A DNA stretch of 64,000 bases. It comes from Sepiola atlantica. Taxonomy: Eukaryota > Mollusca > Cephalopoda > Sepiida > Sepiolidae. The notes under the pieces are model-generated. The model did no database searches. It was not told the DNA's origin and saw only the letters and a program-made list of their open reading frames with translations. Position 1 is the first letter of the stretch. The number at the start of each line of letters is the position of its first letter. Of this stretch, positions 46,769 through 60,274 are shown one piece after another. A program made the translations under genes and the position numbers. Location of the stretch: NCBI GenBank assembly GCA_963556195.1, contig OY744529.1, positions 56,979,080 through 57,043,079 of the forward strand, written 5' to 3'.

Positions 46769-46975
46769 AACAACCGGTGGTGTTCTTTGGAGTCTTAGTG
46801 ACAACAAGCCTCCCCAGTGTTCCAGTATTCTCGACCTCTTTTTGATTACCAACGTAAATGAAATTGCAGTATCATTTCTCGCTGGCAACGACCATTAGTC
46901 TCCTTTCGGATCTGGGTGGCAATAAGCCTCCCAAACATGCCAGTACTTTCCGAACTCTTACACTATAAGTCTGCT
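46769..46975. repeat. Degenerate satellite S1, locus 1
   Basis: Two diverged units, 46775-46870 and 46885-46970, share TTGGAGTCTTAGTGACAACA / TGGGTGGCAA, AAGCCTCCC and CCAGTATTCTC/CCAGTACTTTCC. The same pattern makes up 52991-53490. Confidence 0.65.
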
Positions 46976-47176
46976 GTCCATCCTCTGCCTTCCCATCCTC
47001 ATTGACCCGTAATTATTTGGTGTCGTATCAGCCGAGGCTGGTGTCATCATTTTGGGGTGGGGTGAGTGGGGTGGAGATGTTTATGAGATTTTCTGCAGTT
47101 TCTGTTTCTTGGTGGTGTTTTTCTTGTGGGTTTGTTTGCTTCCTTCTTATTGTAACTTCTATATGGCTGGTTACCC

Positions 47177-47444
<268 letters not shown>

Positions 47445-47984
47445 GTTTTATTAATTTTAACCTTCTATGATCCTCACGGGAACCCAAAAGTTAGTCATAC
47501 GAAAAAAATCTTATTCTTACAATTACATTCATACAGTCTAAATACTAGAAATTATTATTAGAATTAGTGATATTCATTAGTAGTCGTAGTAGCATTAGTA
47601 GTGTGATTTTGATAATCTATGGCACACTCGGCATCGCAAGCGTTATTAAAGTCAAATATGGTTCCATTATGTTAAAACGTTTTGGCGCCAATGAATATTT
47701 ATTGTAGTAGTACTGGTATTAGTAGTAGTGATAGGGTTAGTAGTAGTTATTTCCTTGTTCGTGACACTCGGCATCTTGTTACAATTATGTCGCTTTAGAT
47801 CCAGACTGACAAACAGAAATGCTCAGTTATAATACAGAGTTTTACCAATGTAAATAGTTACTAAAAATATGTGTAACATTTAAAATAAAGCTATGACGCT
47901 ATGTTTATTCGCCGCTGGTAATATTACCAAAATAGAGGCATCAAGCTGATTTTTCTTCACAATAGTCAAATAATGACACGTCAA

Positions 47985-47985
<1 letters not shown>
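47445..47985. repeat. Imperfect (TAG/ATT)n runs
   Basis: Runs like TTAGTAGTCGTAGTAGC at about 47577 and 47701-47750, and a repeated GACACTCGGCATC (47622, 47762). No gene seen. Confidence 0.6.
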
Positions 47986-47987
<2 letters not shown>

Positions 47988-48058
<71 letters not shown>

Positions 48059-48160
48059 CGTTTGTGTGTGTGTGCTTGTATTTGTATATATATATATATA
48101 TATATATATATAATGTGTGTATATATATATATGTGTGTATATATATATTTTTATATATAT
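47988..48160. repeat. (TA)n-(GT)n-(TA)n microsatellite
   Basis: TA 47988-48041, GT 48041-48080, TA-rich to about 48160. Confidence 0.96.
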
Positions 48161-48398
48161 TGTATTTAATTTTGTTAGTAATCGATGTTAGAGTTCAAAT
48201 GAGTATTTCTTTATTCCGTGCTAAACATGAAGTAATTACGAAAGAATAAAAATACACTAATAAGTTCCTCCAAATTAACGAGATGAAGTAAGCCAATTCT
48301 TTAATGAATTCTTTGTTGAGATTACAAGCAAATAAGATCACGTGTGGAGTTTTGTTTCGAAAAAAATGTGCTCTCCGCGATTTGTTAATAAAAAGGTT

Positions 48399-48680
48399 TC
48401 CTGTGTATGACATGAAACTACACCCTTAATTGCATTTACTCCCATGTCCCCTCTAACGAGGAGTGATAGTAAATGTGAGAGTTAAATGTATTTTATTATG
48501 TGTTTGACATGAAACAGTATTCGGTGGTGAGATCCCTATTCTTAATCGTTTAGTTACTTTAGAGAGGTCGCTTATATGCTAATACTACTGGGTCCATTCC
48601 TACCAGGAATGGTTGCCCCTGCCAGTCGGATTTACTGATTAAATACAATCCATCCTGTGTATGATATGAAAGTGCATCCG
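48399..48680. repeat. Short diverged direct repeats
   Basis: CCTGTGTATGACATGAAAC at 48399 recurs as CCTGTGTATGATATGAAAG at 48654, and TGTTTGACATGAAACAG at 48500 is related. A 9-bp inverted repeat CATTTACT-AGTAAATG spans 48435-48477. Function unknown. Confidence 0.5.
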
Positions 48681-48684
48681 GATG

Positions 48685-51225
48685 GCGAAACCTCATGTTA
48701 GGAGCTTTGGAAAGTGTGAGGTAACCCGTTCGTTTCTATTACTCCGAGGCCAATGTGACCGGCGGAGTGATTGTTCATCTCATTAACCCTTAGTAACACA
48801 TCCATTAATACCATTAATAACAAGTAAAATCAAGCACCATGATTAAGTATTTGAAGATATTAAGAACTTGTAGCATTGCAAATTTCATCAAAATGACAGA
48901 TTTCAACAGTAAAACACCCACAGAAAGGGTGTATAAGCTGGAAACAATCTCTTGAAGCCAAATAAAACGGGTAAACATATTGAGTTTAGCGGCGTGCAAT
49001 TTGATCAAAGTCAAAGTTAAAAGATTGTGGCTTGTATTTTATTTTTTTCCTTTTAAACCTAACTTTTCGGAAGATGATCGTTGTAAGTATGGGACAGATT
49101 ATCTAACAGGAAGTTAAGAATATATGACACACAACATGGAGAGGTAAAAACAAAAAAGAAACAAATAACATTAAAAACACAAAAATGCAACTAAATGCAG
49201 AAAAAATTAGAATATAAGCAATATAACAGTGTATAATAAAAACAATTATAAATAAAACGAAAATGCCGAAAGAAACTAATCTTACAAAACATACACGACA
49301 AAACGTATAAATTGATATGGATTTGAGTAATCGGTTTCGACACTCAAAAAATGCAACGTGTGTACCTTCTGAATGGTATGAAGATATCAAACAACATCGT
49401 GTGTGGTGTGAGAAATGTTATGACTGCGGAATGGAATTGCATTTTACCCAAACAAATATTTATGGAAAATCTCCAGAACGAAGGAAATTAAAGATATCAA
49501 GCGGTTTTAAATGAATAGTTTGCAAAATTATAAACTATCCCAGCAAAAATATTGACTGTTTAATTGCATTCGTAACAACCCATGTCGTGTAGAATACATT
49601 TAAAGAGTGTGTGTAAAAATCTATCGTTAGTTGTTTAGCATAAACGACACTCAGCTCTACATAAATACCTATTTGTGGAATCGTTTACTCTTGTGTAATT
49701 GTTCATACATCAACGTATGTTCAATAGCTACTTTAATTACTTAAAGAAAAAAGTCGTTACAATCATTATTAGATATTATTTTAATTACAATTGACAGACA
49801 GAACCCTGGAAGTGAAAATTATTAACTATTATCCCGAAACACACTAAATAGCCGCCGGTGTCGTTCAGATTGTTTTGATATTATTACATTACTTGGATGA
49901 TATTATAGATTCACATATAGAAATATTCCTGGATGGTGTTAAACCATATAGGGCGTAATCACCTTGATACACCGGTTTTCGTTAGATCACAGAAGTTACG
50001 TGACATTTAGCCTGGTCAGTAAAAGATGAGAGACAATTTGAAAATACTAGACACGGTATGTCATCTCCCCTGACCGGAATATAAATGCAGCTGTAAATTT
50101 GATAGTGCCTAGAGACTTCATCATTCGGTGAAGCGTACTGGGTGAATACCACAGCAGGTATTACAGAATGTAGAGAAATGTAGATGCTAAAAAATTGTTG
50201 GGCTATTGTCAAAGGGAAAAACACAAATGGTTCTAAAAAAGTTGTCATAGAAAAATATTTAAAAATTTAAATTAAACATTGTAAAATGTAAAGTGTTATG
50301 GGTTTGACCAATTAATATTTAAGTTGAAATAATCATAAACGATAAAGAGATGAATTAAGAATGCAATGTCGGTGTTTAATTTGAAGCTAATAATCATATT
50401 TTGTCTATTGTCTCATGGGAAAATGGAAAGATTCCATAGATAGATAGAAATATTATTTCAAGAGAACAAAACATTATTTTAAAGATATTTAAAACCTCAT
50501 ATAAAATATTGAACTCATGCCTGGATACTAGTGTCTAAACCTAGAATACGCAATGTCAATATGATATTGAGATTGCAAGGCATACAAAGGTGGCAACACT
50601 AATACAAATAGTTAAAGATTACAACTAAACATAATTATGTGACCAATAAGGATTAAATACTTTACAAAGGAAAAATGCTGGTGATTTAATTTCAAAATAA
50701 TTAATAGCATTTCGACTATGTTTGACATGAATTTATATATATATCCTCAATCTTAAAGGTTATTGTAAAGGCATATTTCAAAACATATATCACTTGACCA
50801 AATAAATTGTTTCATTTTTTTCTAATGGAGTAATATAGAAGAAGTTGTCAGATGAGATGAAGAAAAGATATATGGTAGAACATTTTAAAATACAATCAGA
50901 CGGATTGAGAGATAATGATGAACATCCATTAAGATTACACTTTTCCAGAACCACCGGGTTAAATATCTAACAGAATTTTATCTGTATATTGATTTATTAG
51001 TATAAATCGTTTTGCAAGATTTAAAGGGTTTAATTGAGAAAATCGATTCAAAGTTACATATTTTAATCCTAGAATAATTCATCAGTAAAATTATATGAAA
51101 ACTTACTCTTCCTCATAACAACGGTTTGGATGAGCAAAGTTTTTGCTGAATCGTTTGAAATTTCATATTGATGTCTATTTTTATATAAAATTAAGTATTT
51201 GTATATGTTTATATATTTGTATTTA
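48685..51225. other. Intergenic stretch, nothing recognised
   Basis: No motif or ordered repeat. A 65-residue frame at 49317-49514 contains CEKCYDC but nothing further supports it as a gene. Confidence 0.5.
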
Positions 51226-51228
51226 TAG

Positions 51229-51664
51229 GATTCACTCCTAAACTAATGAATTTTGGAACACAACTGCTAGGTGTGAGGGGCCAAAATATGGGTTATATTT
51301 AGTTTAATTTAGTTTTATTCGAAGGAGGTAAAAGGGAACTGGATCCCTATTTGAAAATTAAGATACCGTTAATATTTGTGAAATCTTTTCAATACGTATT
51401 AGATATTAATATTCCTCAAATTTCATCTTCTTTGAAATATTTAAACGTTTCTATGCGGAATAATATAATCATAAGCCCCTACTTGAAAATTCAAGTGTAT
51501 CAGATTTTCATGAATTGTATATGTAGGCATTAAACGCCAATTAAGCAAGATTGCTTGGATTTCTATTTCTTTTCACTCCTTAGATTTAAGCAATAACGTT
51601 AAGGCATTTTCTAGAATAAAAAAAAAACATGTAATGGATTTTGATCAAAATTTGAATAGGGGTT
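51229..51664 (+). repeat. Dispersed repeat family R1, copy 2
   Basis: Matches 16489-16980 and, inverted, 55440-55870: GGATTCACTCCTAAACTAATG, AACACAACTGCTAGG, TTTAGTTTAATTTAGTTTTA, GTATCAGATTTTCATGAATT and GCCAATTAAGCAAGATTGC. Confidence 0.7.
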
Positions 51665-51669
51665 TCAAA

Positions 51670-52985
51670 CATAAGATTTAGTATCATTCAATTTTTATTT
51701 TTATTTTCGTAACGAGTTATAAAAGTGTTTCAAAACTGTTCTGACCCGTTAATTAATTTTTCCCGTCTAAAAGCGGGTAGGGCAGTCTTCTCATTTTTAT
51801 AAGAAGATTGTGTGAAACTGAATGTCAGTTGTACGACAACAAAATAAACAACTACATGTACCTACGTGTTGGATATGTCGAAAATGTTAGGGCATATTTT
51901 CTCATTTTGAAATTACCGTAAGGCCTATTTTTTGAAAAAAAAACAAACTTTTTTTCGATAATAACTAGAAATAACAAATGAAAACCTAAAATAAATTGTC
52001 TGAGATTTTGAAAAATCTACCTTCTATTATTCATCTATTTCCATGACTTATATACAAAAGTCGAATTGAATCAGTGACGAAGTGATAAATGAATCGGCTA
52101 TCGTTTGCTAAATTAATTTTGATACCCAGAGAGAAAGTTGGAAATACACTTCTAAGAAATACAACGACGCACATTACACTATTTTAGTACTATAATATAT
52201 AAATGTCGCGTTCCCTGAAATAAGATAACAATCATTATTTATTTCCGATATATAAATCTGTAGTTACTGTCTGGTTCTTTGTTTATTTGTTCACGAAGTC
52301 CTATTAGAGTACTGAAGATAGAATCTCATAGCCATGTATATTCTGAAACAACATTAACAAGAGTACTTGAAAAAGTATATTTTATTTTGACCGAAGGGGG
52401 TGCAATAATATCGTGAGGTCTCCAATCGTGCCGGACAAATTTATTACATTGTATATGGGACGGCTAAAAGTTCTGTTTGGTATATTGTTGAATTAATACC
52501 ATTCCCTGTCTTCTTGCTCGAATGAGTTTGTCCGTTTGTCTTTCTGTGCCTCATAACATTGTGTGTGCTTCATTTTCCAGTGTGGCTCCAGCTTGTTTCT
52601 GTACAATTTGTGTGCATATCCGAAGTGCAGTCGTTTGCACAGTTCCAAGTGGGCTATCTTTCCAACACAATCATGTCTATTTCTATATATTTATTTTGGA
52701 CTAGTTTGCTGCAGTCTATTATGCCGTTTCATACAGAGAGTCTACATTTACTGCAATCCTTAGTTTTTTCTATTATGGCTTTTATATAGTTTTATTATTA
52801 TTTTGTGTGGATGTCAGTACTATTCCGTTTTTCTTTTCAAGTGTCCTTACCGTAGTCATTACGTACACATTTGTGTGTGCGCACTTTCTTTGGTCCGTCT
52901 TATAGAGAGTTCATGTACGTACTTTTCTTATTTTCTCGTCTTTTCGTTTTTATCATTTCCTATTAGATTTTATCCTACGTCATTA
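51670..52985. other. Intergenic stretch, nothing recognised
   Basis: No coding motif seen. Three overlapping frames at 52522-52789 have no similarity I can name. A near-hammerhead at 52310-52355 was rejected. Confidence 0.5.
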
Positions 52986-52990
52986 TCGGT

Positions 52991-53495
52991 AGTTTTCCCT
53001 GGAGTCTGAGTGACAGCAACATATATTGTTCCCTGGAGTCTGAGTGACAAGTCTCCTCAGAGTACTAGTACTCTCTACTTATTTCAATAAACGTTGCTAA
53101 TCACTTTCCTTTCTAACAGCAGCCATTGATTTCACGCTAATAATGGCCATCGATTTTCTCAGAAATTTCAGTGACAATAATTCTCCCTACGATTCCAGTA
53201 CTCGCAGTTCCCTTCTCTTTTAGAATTCTCATTGAACATTCACAATCATTTCATTGTTATTTACTCATTATAATTTTTCACACAAATCATTAACAGTGAT
53301 TCTATCCATTGTTTTTCCCTTGTGTCTAGGTGGCAACAATTCTCCCCAGATTACCAGCTCTCTCTCTCTTTGCCTTTTTCAGTAACCAATGCAAATAATA
53401 TTGCCGTAAACCATTGATTTCTCGCTATCCACAACCGTTGTTTTCCCTGAAAGTTTAGTGGCAATAAGCCTCTCCACGATTCCTGTATTCATGGC
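52991..53495. repeat. Degenerate satellite S1, locus 2 (five units)
   Basis: Units begin near 52991, 53029, 53147, 53306 and 53435, each with TTTTCCCTGGAGTCTGAGTG-like, GGCAACAATTCTCCCCAGAT-like and TACCAGTACTCTC-like blocks. Period 40-160 bp. Same family as 46769-46975. Confidence 0.65.
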
Positions 53496-53499
53496 AACC

Positions 53500-54875
53500 T
53501 TTCCAGTGGAGGTCTGGTTGGTGATCTTTCTCCTAGGTCTAATCATCCACATCAGCCATTCAGTGTTATTACCATTATTATCATCATATTATTATTTGAA
53601 CCTTCAGATATAACGTAATGAAGAAGAGTATTTGCAGTTATCGATTCAATTATGAATCTGTTTATGTCGTTTATAGTATATCTTTATTACTTGATTGTTT
53701 GATAAAATTCAAAATATTTGGAAATGTAGACTGCAAAATCTAGAATATGAATGTCCTACACTGGAATCCACGGCGTGAACAATAAATACAGTTTGCCAAT
53801 AATGAGCACGCAATAGTTTCTCAATTCAAACAAATCCAAGCTGATACATTGTCTTCTTATATGCGTTGCTGTTTAATTGGTTCTCTAATCAAGCTTCTAC
53901 AAATTCAAGAAGAAATGGACTCGTCAGCCGTAATGGAAGGATTACAAGAAGTGAACATATACATATTAGTGTTAAAATCTGTTTTGTTGCAATTAAACAA
54001 TTATCACAAACTGACAACAGCAAACGGAATTGCCGTGTCCCAAAGTCTAACATTGAAAATGAACGATAAGCCATTTTGTTGAAAGCAAGGAAATTTATTA
54101 GCACTTGAATCGCCGGTGCACATTTCTTGAATTATACTTTCGTTCTATGCCAATTACATAGCCATAAATAAAAGTGATAACATTCCTACATAATCCCTTC
54201 TGCTTGTTGATATTTGTTGGTATTCTTTTTGTTCGCTTTATAATGCACCTCTACAGTCGCCACGTCATCTCGTAAGTAATTTTCTTTCTCTTTCTCTCTC
54301 CCTCTCTCTCTCTCTCTCCTCCATCGTCGTTTTCCTCCTGAATGGTTTATGAGCCAATCAGGTAATTCCACGTGTATGCTAGGAATGACGAAACCAATTA
54401 CGACAGGACGCCTGGGCCCACACACAAAGCTGAGAATCGGTACTTGTAACCTGACCAGTAAATAAATAACATAAAAATCTTGAAAACATGATCTTACCAA
54501 TGTTCCTGGGCACAAAAAAATGAGAAGAAAGCCTCATTTATTTCTGTTCCCACTTTGGTGTTCTTATCCGTCGTTTTCTTCTCTCAAGCTTAACTCGTTT
54601 AACTCGGAAAATATCTCCGACCTTTCGGAAGCCGCTTTCCTTCCCTTTTTTGTTGTCTTTCATTCGTGATATCGTCTCCATTCTTTCATGTTATTTTATT
54701 ATTCTTACCGCTTACATCCATTTCGACTTTCCACTATAATATATACACTCATTCAAATGATCTCTCTTTTCATGCAAAAAGATCTCCAACTTTATACTCA
54801 AACTATAAATCAACTGCTGAACTCATTCTGTAAGTTTCCCATGCAGTGACTCGTTTCCCCTTCCTATGAAAAAGT

Positions 54876-54927
<52 letters not shown>

Positions 54928-55435
54928 CTTTCTTCTACTCCCTCGATATTCTCATCGTCATCTTTTTCGTATACATATATTATTTCACAGAATTAGTCAC
55001 ATGTTTATTTATTTTGACAGATTTACATAACACAATATATTTTTTCGGACCAAGTATTTTCTCAGCACCCGTATAATACCAATAATAACAACCGTAACAG
55101 CTGAAATGGCTCAGTTAAGTACGGATTTAAGAATTGAGTTGATCAAGGAACACCGTATTTTCTTTTCAAATATTCAACATATTTTTAATTTTATTTACTT
55201 TTTACAAAAAAGTATATTGATATTTATTTATTACAAAATCTATATAAATACTTATTTTTTAATACGCTTTTTCAATTTTACAAATTTAATTTCATCAAAA
55301 CACGAATAACTAATTATTTGGGGGGCGTTTATTCCGCTAAATCGGGGATAGCACTGAATTTTTCCATCGAAATTTGCTTTATTGCGACAGTATACTCTGA
55401 CTGGTGAGTCGCGCTAACTGTCGCCAATTCTACAT
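53500..55435. other. Intergenic stretch with CT-rich runs
   Basis: (CT)n at 54285-54318 and (CT)n(CTAT)n at 54882-54930. Open frames at 53849-54104 and 54186-54515 carry no recognised motif. Confidence 0.5.
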
Positions 55436-55439
55436 AGAC

Positions 55440-55870
55440 TTATTAAAATTTAGAAGAATACTCGTCCGAGGATGGGTAAAAATGATTCCAATTTTGATTC
55501 TAAAAAGTGTCTGAAATGTCAAGTTTAAGGGGTATTAAGAAGAAATTGAAATTCACGGAATCTTGCTTAATTGGTGTCTAATGATTCTAGCTCAGATTCA
55601 ATGCAAATCTGATATATTTCTCATGAAAGATTATGTTCATATACCCCTTCAAACCCTTTTAAAATATTCAAAAGAAACTGAACTTTAGTGAATATTTATG
55701 AATTAATTCACATTTCAAAATTTTCACAATAATCAGACGTATGTGAAATTTCACAAAGGGATTTCTCTCCTTTCCGCTAATTTGCATAAAACAAAATTAA
55801 ACTAAATATAGCAACATTTGAACCGCTTAAGCCTAGCAGTTGTTTTTCAAATTACATAATGACTGATTAA
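55440..55870 (-). repeat. Dispersed repeat family R1, copy 3
   Basis: Minus strand: AACAACTGCTAGG, TATTTAGTTTAATTTTGTTT with ATGCAAATTAGCGG, ATATCAGATTTGCATTGAAT and ACACCAATTAAGCAAGATTC, in the same order as copies 1 and 2. Confidence 0.72.
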
Positions 55871-56504
55871 TGTGTTTAAGCGTACATAAAATATATAAAC
55901 ATATAAAATACCTAAATTTATATAGAGATAGACATACAGAAATTTTCCCAGGCTAAAAAAGTAATCTTTTCTATTAAGAAAACATTTCTTTAAGTATTTT
56001 TTTACAATTTGATTCAAAGAAATGACCACCAAAAATTAATTTATTCAAAAATTAATACCTGAAAATAGAAGTCGTCGTTTTGGTTGACTTTATTGGTAAT
56101 TCATTTATTTGCACGTCTTTTATTTGATGTATATTCTGACCGTTACTTACCGTAACGAAATATGATGTTTTTCATAAGTGTGTCCAATATACGTTCGATC
56201 CACAGAAAATATGTATTACATTCATCGGCACACGTCATATAATTGAGAAGAAATAAAATATGAATTGTTCTGCGTCATTTTGATTTTTCTGAGTTTTAAT
56301 TGTACAAAAAATAATTTTATCTAAGAAATAAATAAATATTGTTTTCGATTTCTTATTAGAAATGTTAAGCCAATGTGAAAATATTTGTTTTATTAACGCT
56401 AGTAAAGTTTTGAGTCACGTTACATACGATGTTCTGCTTAGGACGTTCTGGCTGTTAACATAATTGAAGAGCTAGAAAGTATCTATGTTATTTATCAAAC
56501 TGAT

Positions 56505-56660
56505 TCAATTCTCTTCTTTACTCTTTCTATTTTTCTCTTTCTCTATCTCTCTCTAATTCTCTCCCCTTTTCTCTCTCTCTTATTTCTCTCTAATTCTCTC
56601 TCTTGTTCTCTCTCTCTCTCTCTTGTTCTCTCTCTTTCTCTATCTCTCTTTCTCTATACA
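56505..56660. repeat. CT-rich low-complexity tract
   Basis: Imperfect (CT)n with TTCTCTCTAATTCTC-like interruptions. Confidence 0.9.
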
Positions 56661-56764
56661 CATCTATCTATTTAACTATATTTTACCTACTACTAATGTA
56701 CTTACCCATTTTCCATCTGTCTTCACATAAACCAGGCAACTTTCTTCGTTTTTATTTATGATGA

Positions 56765-56890
56765 AGCGATTCCAATATTTTTTCGATTCCGATACAATTG
56801 CCAGTTTTGTTATAAATTCCTGATTCCGATAAAATACACGATTCCTATTCCAATAACAAATTAATCACCGGCGCAACTGTTGATCCACTA
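56765..56890 (-). repeat. Inverted copy of 25915-26030
   Basis: CGATTCCGATACAATTGCC, CGATTCCTATTCCAATAACA and GCGCAACTGTTGATCC parallel the reverse complement of 25915-26030. Confidence 0.55.
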
Positions 56891-56894
56891 TCAT

Positions 56895-58340
56895 TGTTTT
56901 TGTCTCACTGATATATTATAAAACATACACATCGGGAAACGTGTAGATGAATCAATATCCTTTCGTGTCATAGGATGTTATGGATTCATCACATAAAAGA
57001 AATCGTGACGAATCTATCGCGGCAGAATTTACCCCAAAATAATTATACCGCAAATAATTTGACCCGGCCGATATATTTTTTTTGGATGGGGGGGGGGATA
57101 TTTTTATATAGATTTATATGAAATTAATTAGATATCTGACTCTAAATCGATGTCTTATTGATAAACAATCCATTGATATATTTTGGCAATCTTACGGGAA
57201 ATCTTTTTTTCCGGATATAAAAAACTTTATTAATAAATAAATAATTAATTTTAATTTTGAAGGAGCTAACATATCTTCGTAAATGAATTTAATTAACTAT
57301 TTTAATGTTTAAAATTTAAAATATTTGTTTAAACACCTGTATTATACAAACGTGTTTGTATTTGTTTACAGTTTTGTTTTACGAAGTAACTATGTTGTAC
57401 CTATTATATTTTTAACTAAAATCTAAATTATTGAGAGAAAATCACAGATAATTCTAAAACAAAAGAGCCAAAAGATACACATTTTACTCATCGGACAAAT
57501 TTTACTCATCGGTATTAGGTTATTTATCTGAAAAAAAGAAGGAAACACATTCTCAATAAAATAAAAGAACTCTTCTTTTTCTTTCTATTATTGGTGAATA
57601 TTTTAAAGTTTCAAAAACTTATTCAAATGATCATTTCTTTAAAAAAAAACGGCTAGCAAAAAAAAACGAGAATAAAAAGACAAGTAAAAATGAAAGTTAA
57701 AAGACTCCCGGAAAACACCGGCTAAGAACGACCGTTAAGCATTGTAATGGTACCTTACCTATACGGACTACTTGAACTCTTCTACTCACGATAAATACAG
57801 GGAGCACCCGCCTCTCAGTATTCGCCCAACATCAGTTCGTGCGGTTTATGTGTAACGTGAGTGTCTGAGTGTCTGAGTGACTTCGGACTGGTAAATACCA
57901 GTCGAGGATTTGTTCTCTTTATTCAATCTTACCCTCTTAATTTCCATGCTACTTTGTTTACTGTGTAACATTATTCCATTTTCGTCTGTTCGCTTTACCA
58001 CCAGGTACAATCATATTCTGAGTAGATATTTGCGATTGTTGCCACACATTCCATTTGAATTGAAATGATATGGAAACACAACGTATTTGCTAAGTTTTCC
58101 TGTGAATAGAGGTTTTTTAAAAACTTGTTTCTGTTATTTCCATGAATCTACACACGAGTAATAAACCCGATATCGGGGAAATGTTTAAAACAGAAAAACC
58201 CAGACAATTAAACGATATTGAAACAGATTTCGTATGTTAGAATAATTATAAAATGTACATTTTTGCCCATATATTATAAACTTCCTCGCGTTCTTGACAT
58301 GAGGAAAATTACCTTAAAACCCTTGCAAACTGATACATAC
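56895..58340. other. Intergenic stretch with a weak promoter-like site
   Basis: A 10-G run at 57090-57100. At 57791-57797 ATAAATA is followed about 37 bp later by an initiator-like CATCAGTTCG (57827-57836). GACTGGTA-AA-TACCAGTC (57886-57903) is a short perfect hairpin. No gene follows, so these are only sequence matches. Confidence 0.3.
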
Positions 58341-58344
58341 ATAA

Positions 58345-58427
<83 letters not shown>

Positions 58428-58449
58428 TGTGTGTCTTGATGTCTATCCT

Positions 58450-58531
<82 letters not shown>
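58345..58531. repeat. (TA)n-(GT)n-(TA)n microsatellite
   Basis: TA 58345-58396, GT 58396-58434, then TA 58452-58531. Confidence 0.97.
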
Positions 58532-58532
<1 letters not shown>

Positions 58533-58559
58533 CTTCTATGTAATATAGCAGGAAAACTC

Positions 58560-58807
58560 ACAGAAGAGTGCTCGATAAATTAAGAATTAAAGTTAAAAAT
58601 TAAAAATTAATAGTGTAATATTTCTTTATTTTGGTACAGAAAAATTATTACAACATTCGTACCATCGGTTTCCAGCACAGAAGGACGTAGCCATCCGGCT
58701 CTTTTCAGCTTCTATTGTAACAGAAGCTGAAGAGAGCCGGATTGCTAAGTCCTTCGGTGCTTGAAACCGACGGTACGAATGTTGTACTAATTTTTCTGAA
58801 CCGAAAT
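58560..58807. mobile_element. Foldback palindrome with hammerhead-like 3' half
   Basis: Arms 58636-58717 and 58721-58807 are inverted copies: TTGGTACAGAAAAATTA-TAC, AACATTCGTACC-TCGGTTTC, GAAGGAC-TAGC-ATCCGGCTC and TTCAGCTTCT. Each arm contains GAAA followed by ACC-GAY-GGT and A, as after stem II of a hammerhead, but no matching first core block at the right distance. The leader AGAGTGCTCGATAAATTAAG (58565) resembles 2291-2310. A half-copy is at 8553-8655. Confidence 0.85.
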
Positions 58808-58809
58808 AA

Positions 58810-58895
58810 ATATATATATATATGTGTGTATGTTCGTATATATATATATATATATATATACACTTCTAAATATATATGCTTATATATGTGCATAT

Positions 58896-58962
<67 letters not shown>
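58810..58962. repeat. (TA)n-(GA)n microsatellite cluster
   Basis: Several TA tracts with TGTG and ACAT interruptions and a 25-bp GA end. Confidence 0.95.
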
Positions 58963-59056
58963 TCTAAATAACTTATGTATACATGTATATGTTTGGATCG
59001 AGTTTCAATTATTTAAAGCAAGCTTAATACTTAAAATTAATATTTACATATAGTAA

Positions 59057-59122
<66 letters not shown>
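59057..59122. repeat. (TA)n microsatellite
   Basis: 66 bp of TA directly before the possible LTR start at 59125. Confidence 0.96.
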
Positions 59123-59124
<2 letters not shown>

Positions 59125-59388
59125 TGTAACATTTACTCTTTCAACAGCTAATCCCTTAGAAAAAACAATTACATGTGTAATACGCTACAGGAGATTCAAT
59201 AAGTAAATTTTCGGAAATCTTTTCTATCTTTCACTTAAGTGTGACACTTTATGAAGACCTGAGGAAAAGAAAAGGTCTCTGAAAATTATCTTATTTGGTA
59301 TCCCAACGAAGATGAAATTAGAATTTACCTTTCTTCTTGTGAAGGGATACCTTATTCCCTTCAAGGCCTGTAAGTGTACTAGTCTGTA

Positions 59389-59452
<64 letters not shown>

Positions 59453-59636
59453 TACGAAGATTAGTATGTATGGTGTGCGGTATTTGACGGTATTTGAGTG
59501 TATTAAGGTTAATTCTATTTGATTATCGTTCGTGCTATAGTTTTGTAAAAGATACACGTTGTAATAAACCATCTTCTTTTAAAAACCTAACACCATTGTT
59601 ATTTTTGTTATTATAACTTCTAACCTAGTTATATCA
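59125..59636 (+). mobile_element. Possible 5' LTR of the Gypsy element
   Basis: Begins TGTAACA after (TA)n and could end at ATATCA (59636), followed by GTTAGCGGCGAG, which resembles the start of a primer-binding site in Mag-type elements (usual form TGGCGACGAG). AATAAA occurs at about 59563. The gag region starts about 640 bp later. No second LTR is in the window, so the boundaries are inferred. A TA tract (59388-59450) sits inside. Confidence 0.4.
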
Positions 59637-60274
59637 GTTAGCGGCGAGTATTTCTAAAACGAACCTATAAAAGATATGGTAAAGTAAACTATATGAACTG
59701 ACAAACAAGGGTTTGAAACAGAACTTAATTTTGGAATATATTCAGTCCCGCGCATGCTTTATTTTTATCAAGTAAATACATGCAAGTCACGTTTTGAACG
59801 AAATAATTCAGATGACGTTGATGTAAAGATATCAACTGCAAACGTGGTTCCGTAATCGAATTCACACTTCAAAGAAAGATTTACCTCTTCAAAGTACAAA
59901 AAAGCTTCCAAGAAACAGTTTTTATCGTCGGGCGTACATGTGCGCTAGCGAACAAGGATTACTGTGGATGTGTTTGGTTCTTTCCAGTACAACTAAAAGG
60001 CATCTTTAAAAAAAGGCGTACTAAAGAGGAAAACCTTTTTTTTTAAAAGTAAGAATCTTTGGATTGTTCGATTTTTAAAAATTGCATGATAGACCGTGAC
60101 TCAAATTGGAACTCAGACCATTAACATTACGAACTACACAAGATAAACGTTCAATAGAATACGTTTGATAACTAATAATAGTAAACATACTGTTATTACT
60201 TTTTCTAAAAATAAAATTTAGTGCGCCGACCTCTGAGCATGTTCTAATATAGGACAATTAGTCGAAATAACTAA

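Noticed and set aside
49317..49514. 65-residue frame with CEKCYDC as a possible zinc-binding exon
   Set aside because: No further metal ligands, no splice-site support and no recognisable family.
52306..52375. CTGAAGA, AGAAT/ATTCT stem and GAAACAACATT
   Set aside because: Stem II is good and GAAA is present, but stem III does not pair and the stem I strand is displaced. It may be a decayed hammerhead; too weak to call.
57780..57910. Core promoter (ATAAATA plus initiator-like CAGT)
   Set aside because: Spacing of about 37 bp is long, no downstream element matches and no gene follows. Mentioned only as a weak site.
59235..59285. ATGAAGACC...GGTCTCTGAAAA
   Set aside because: The stem uses bases that must stay unpaired in a hammerhead core, and the first C is changed.
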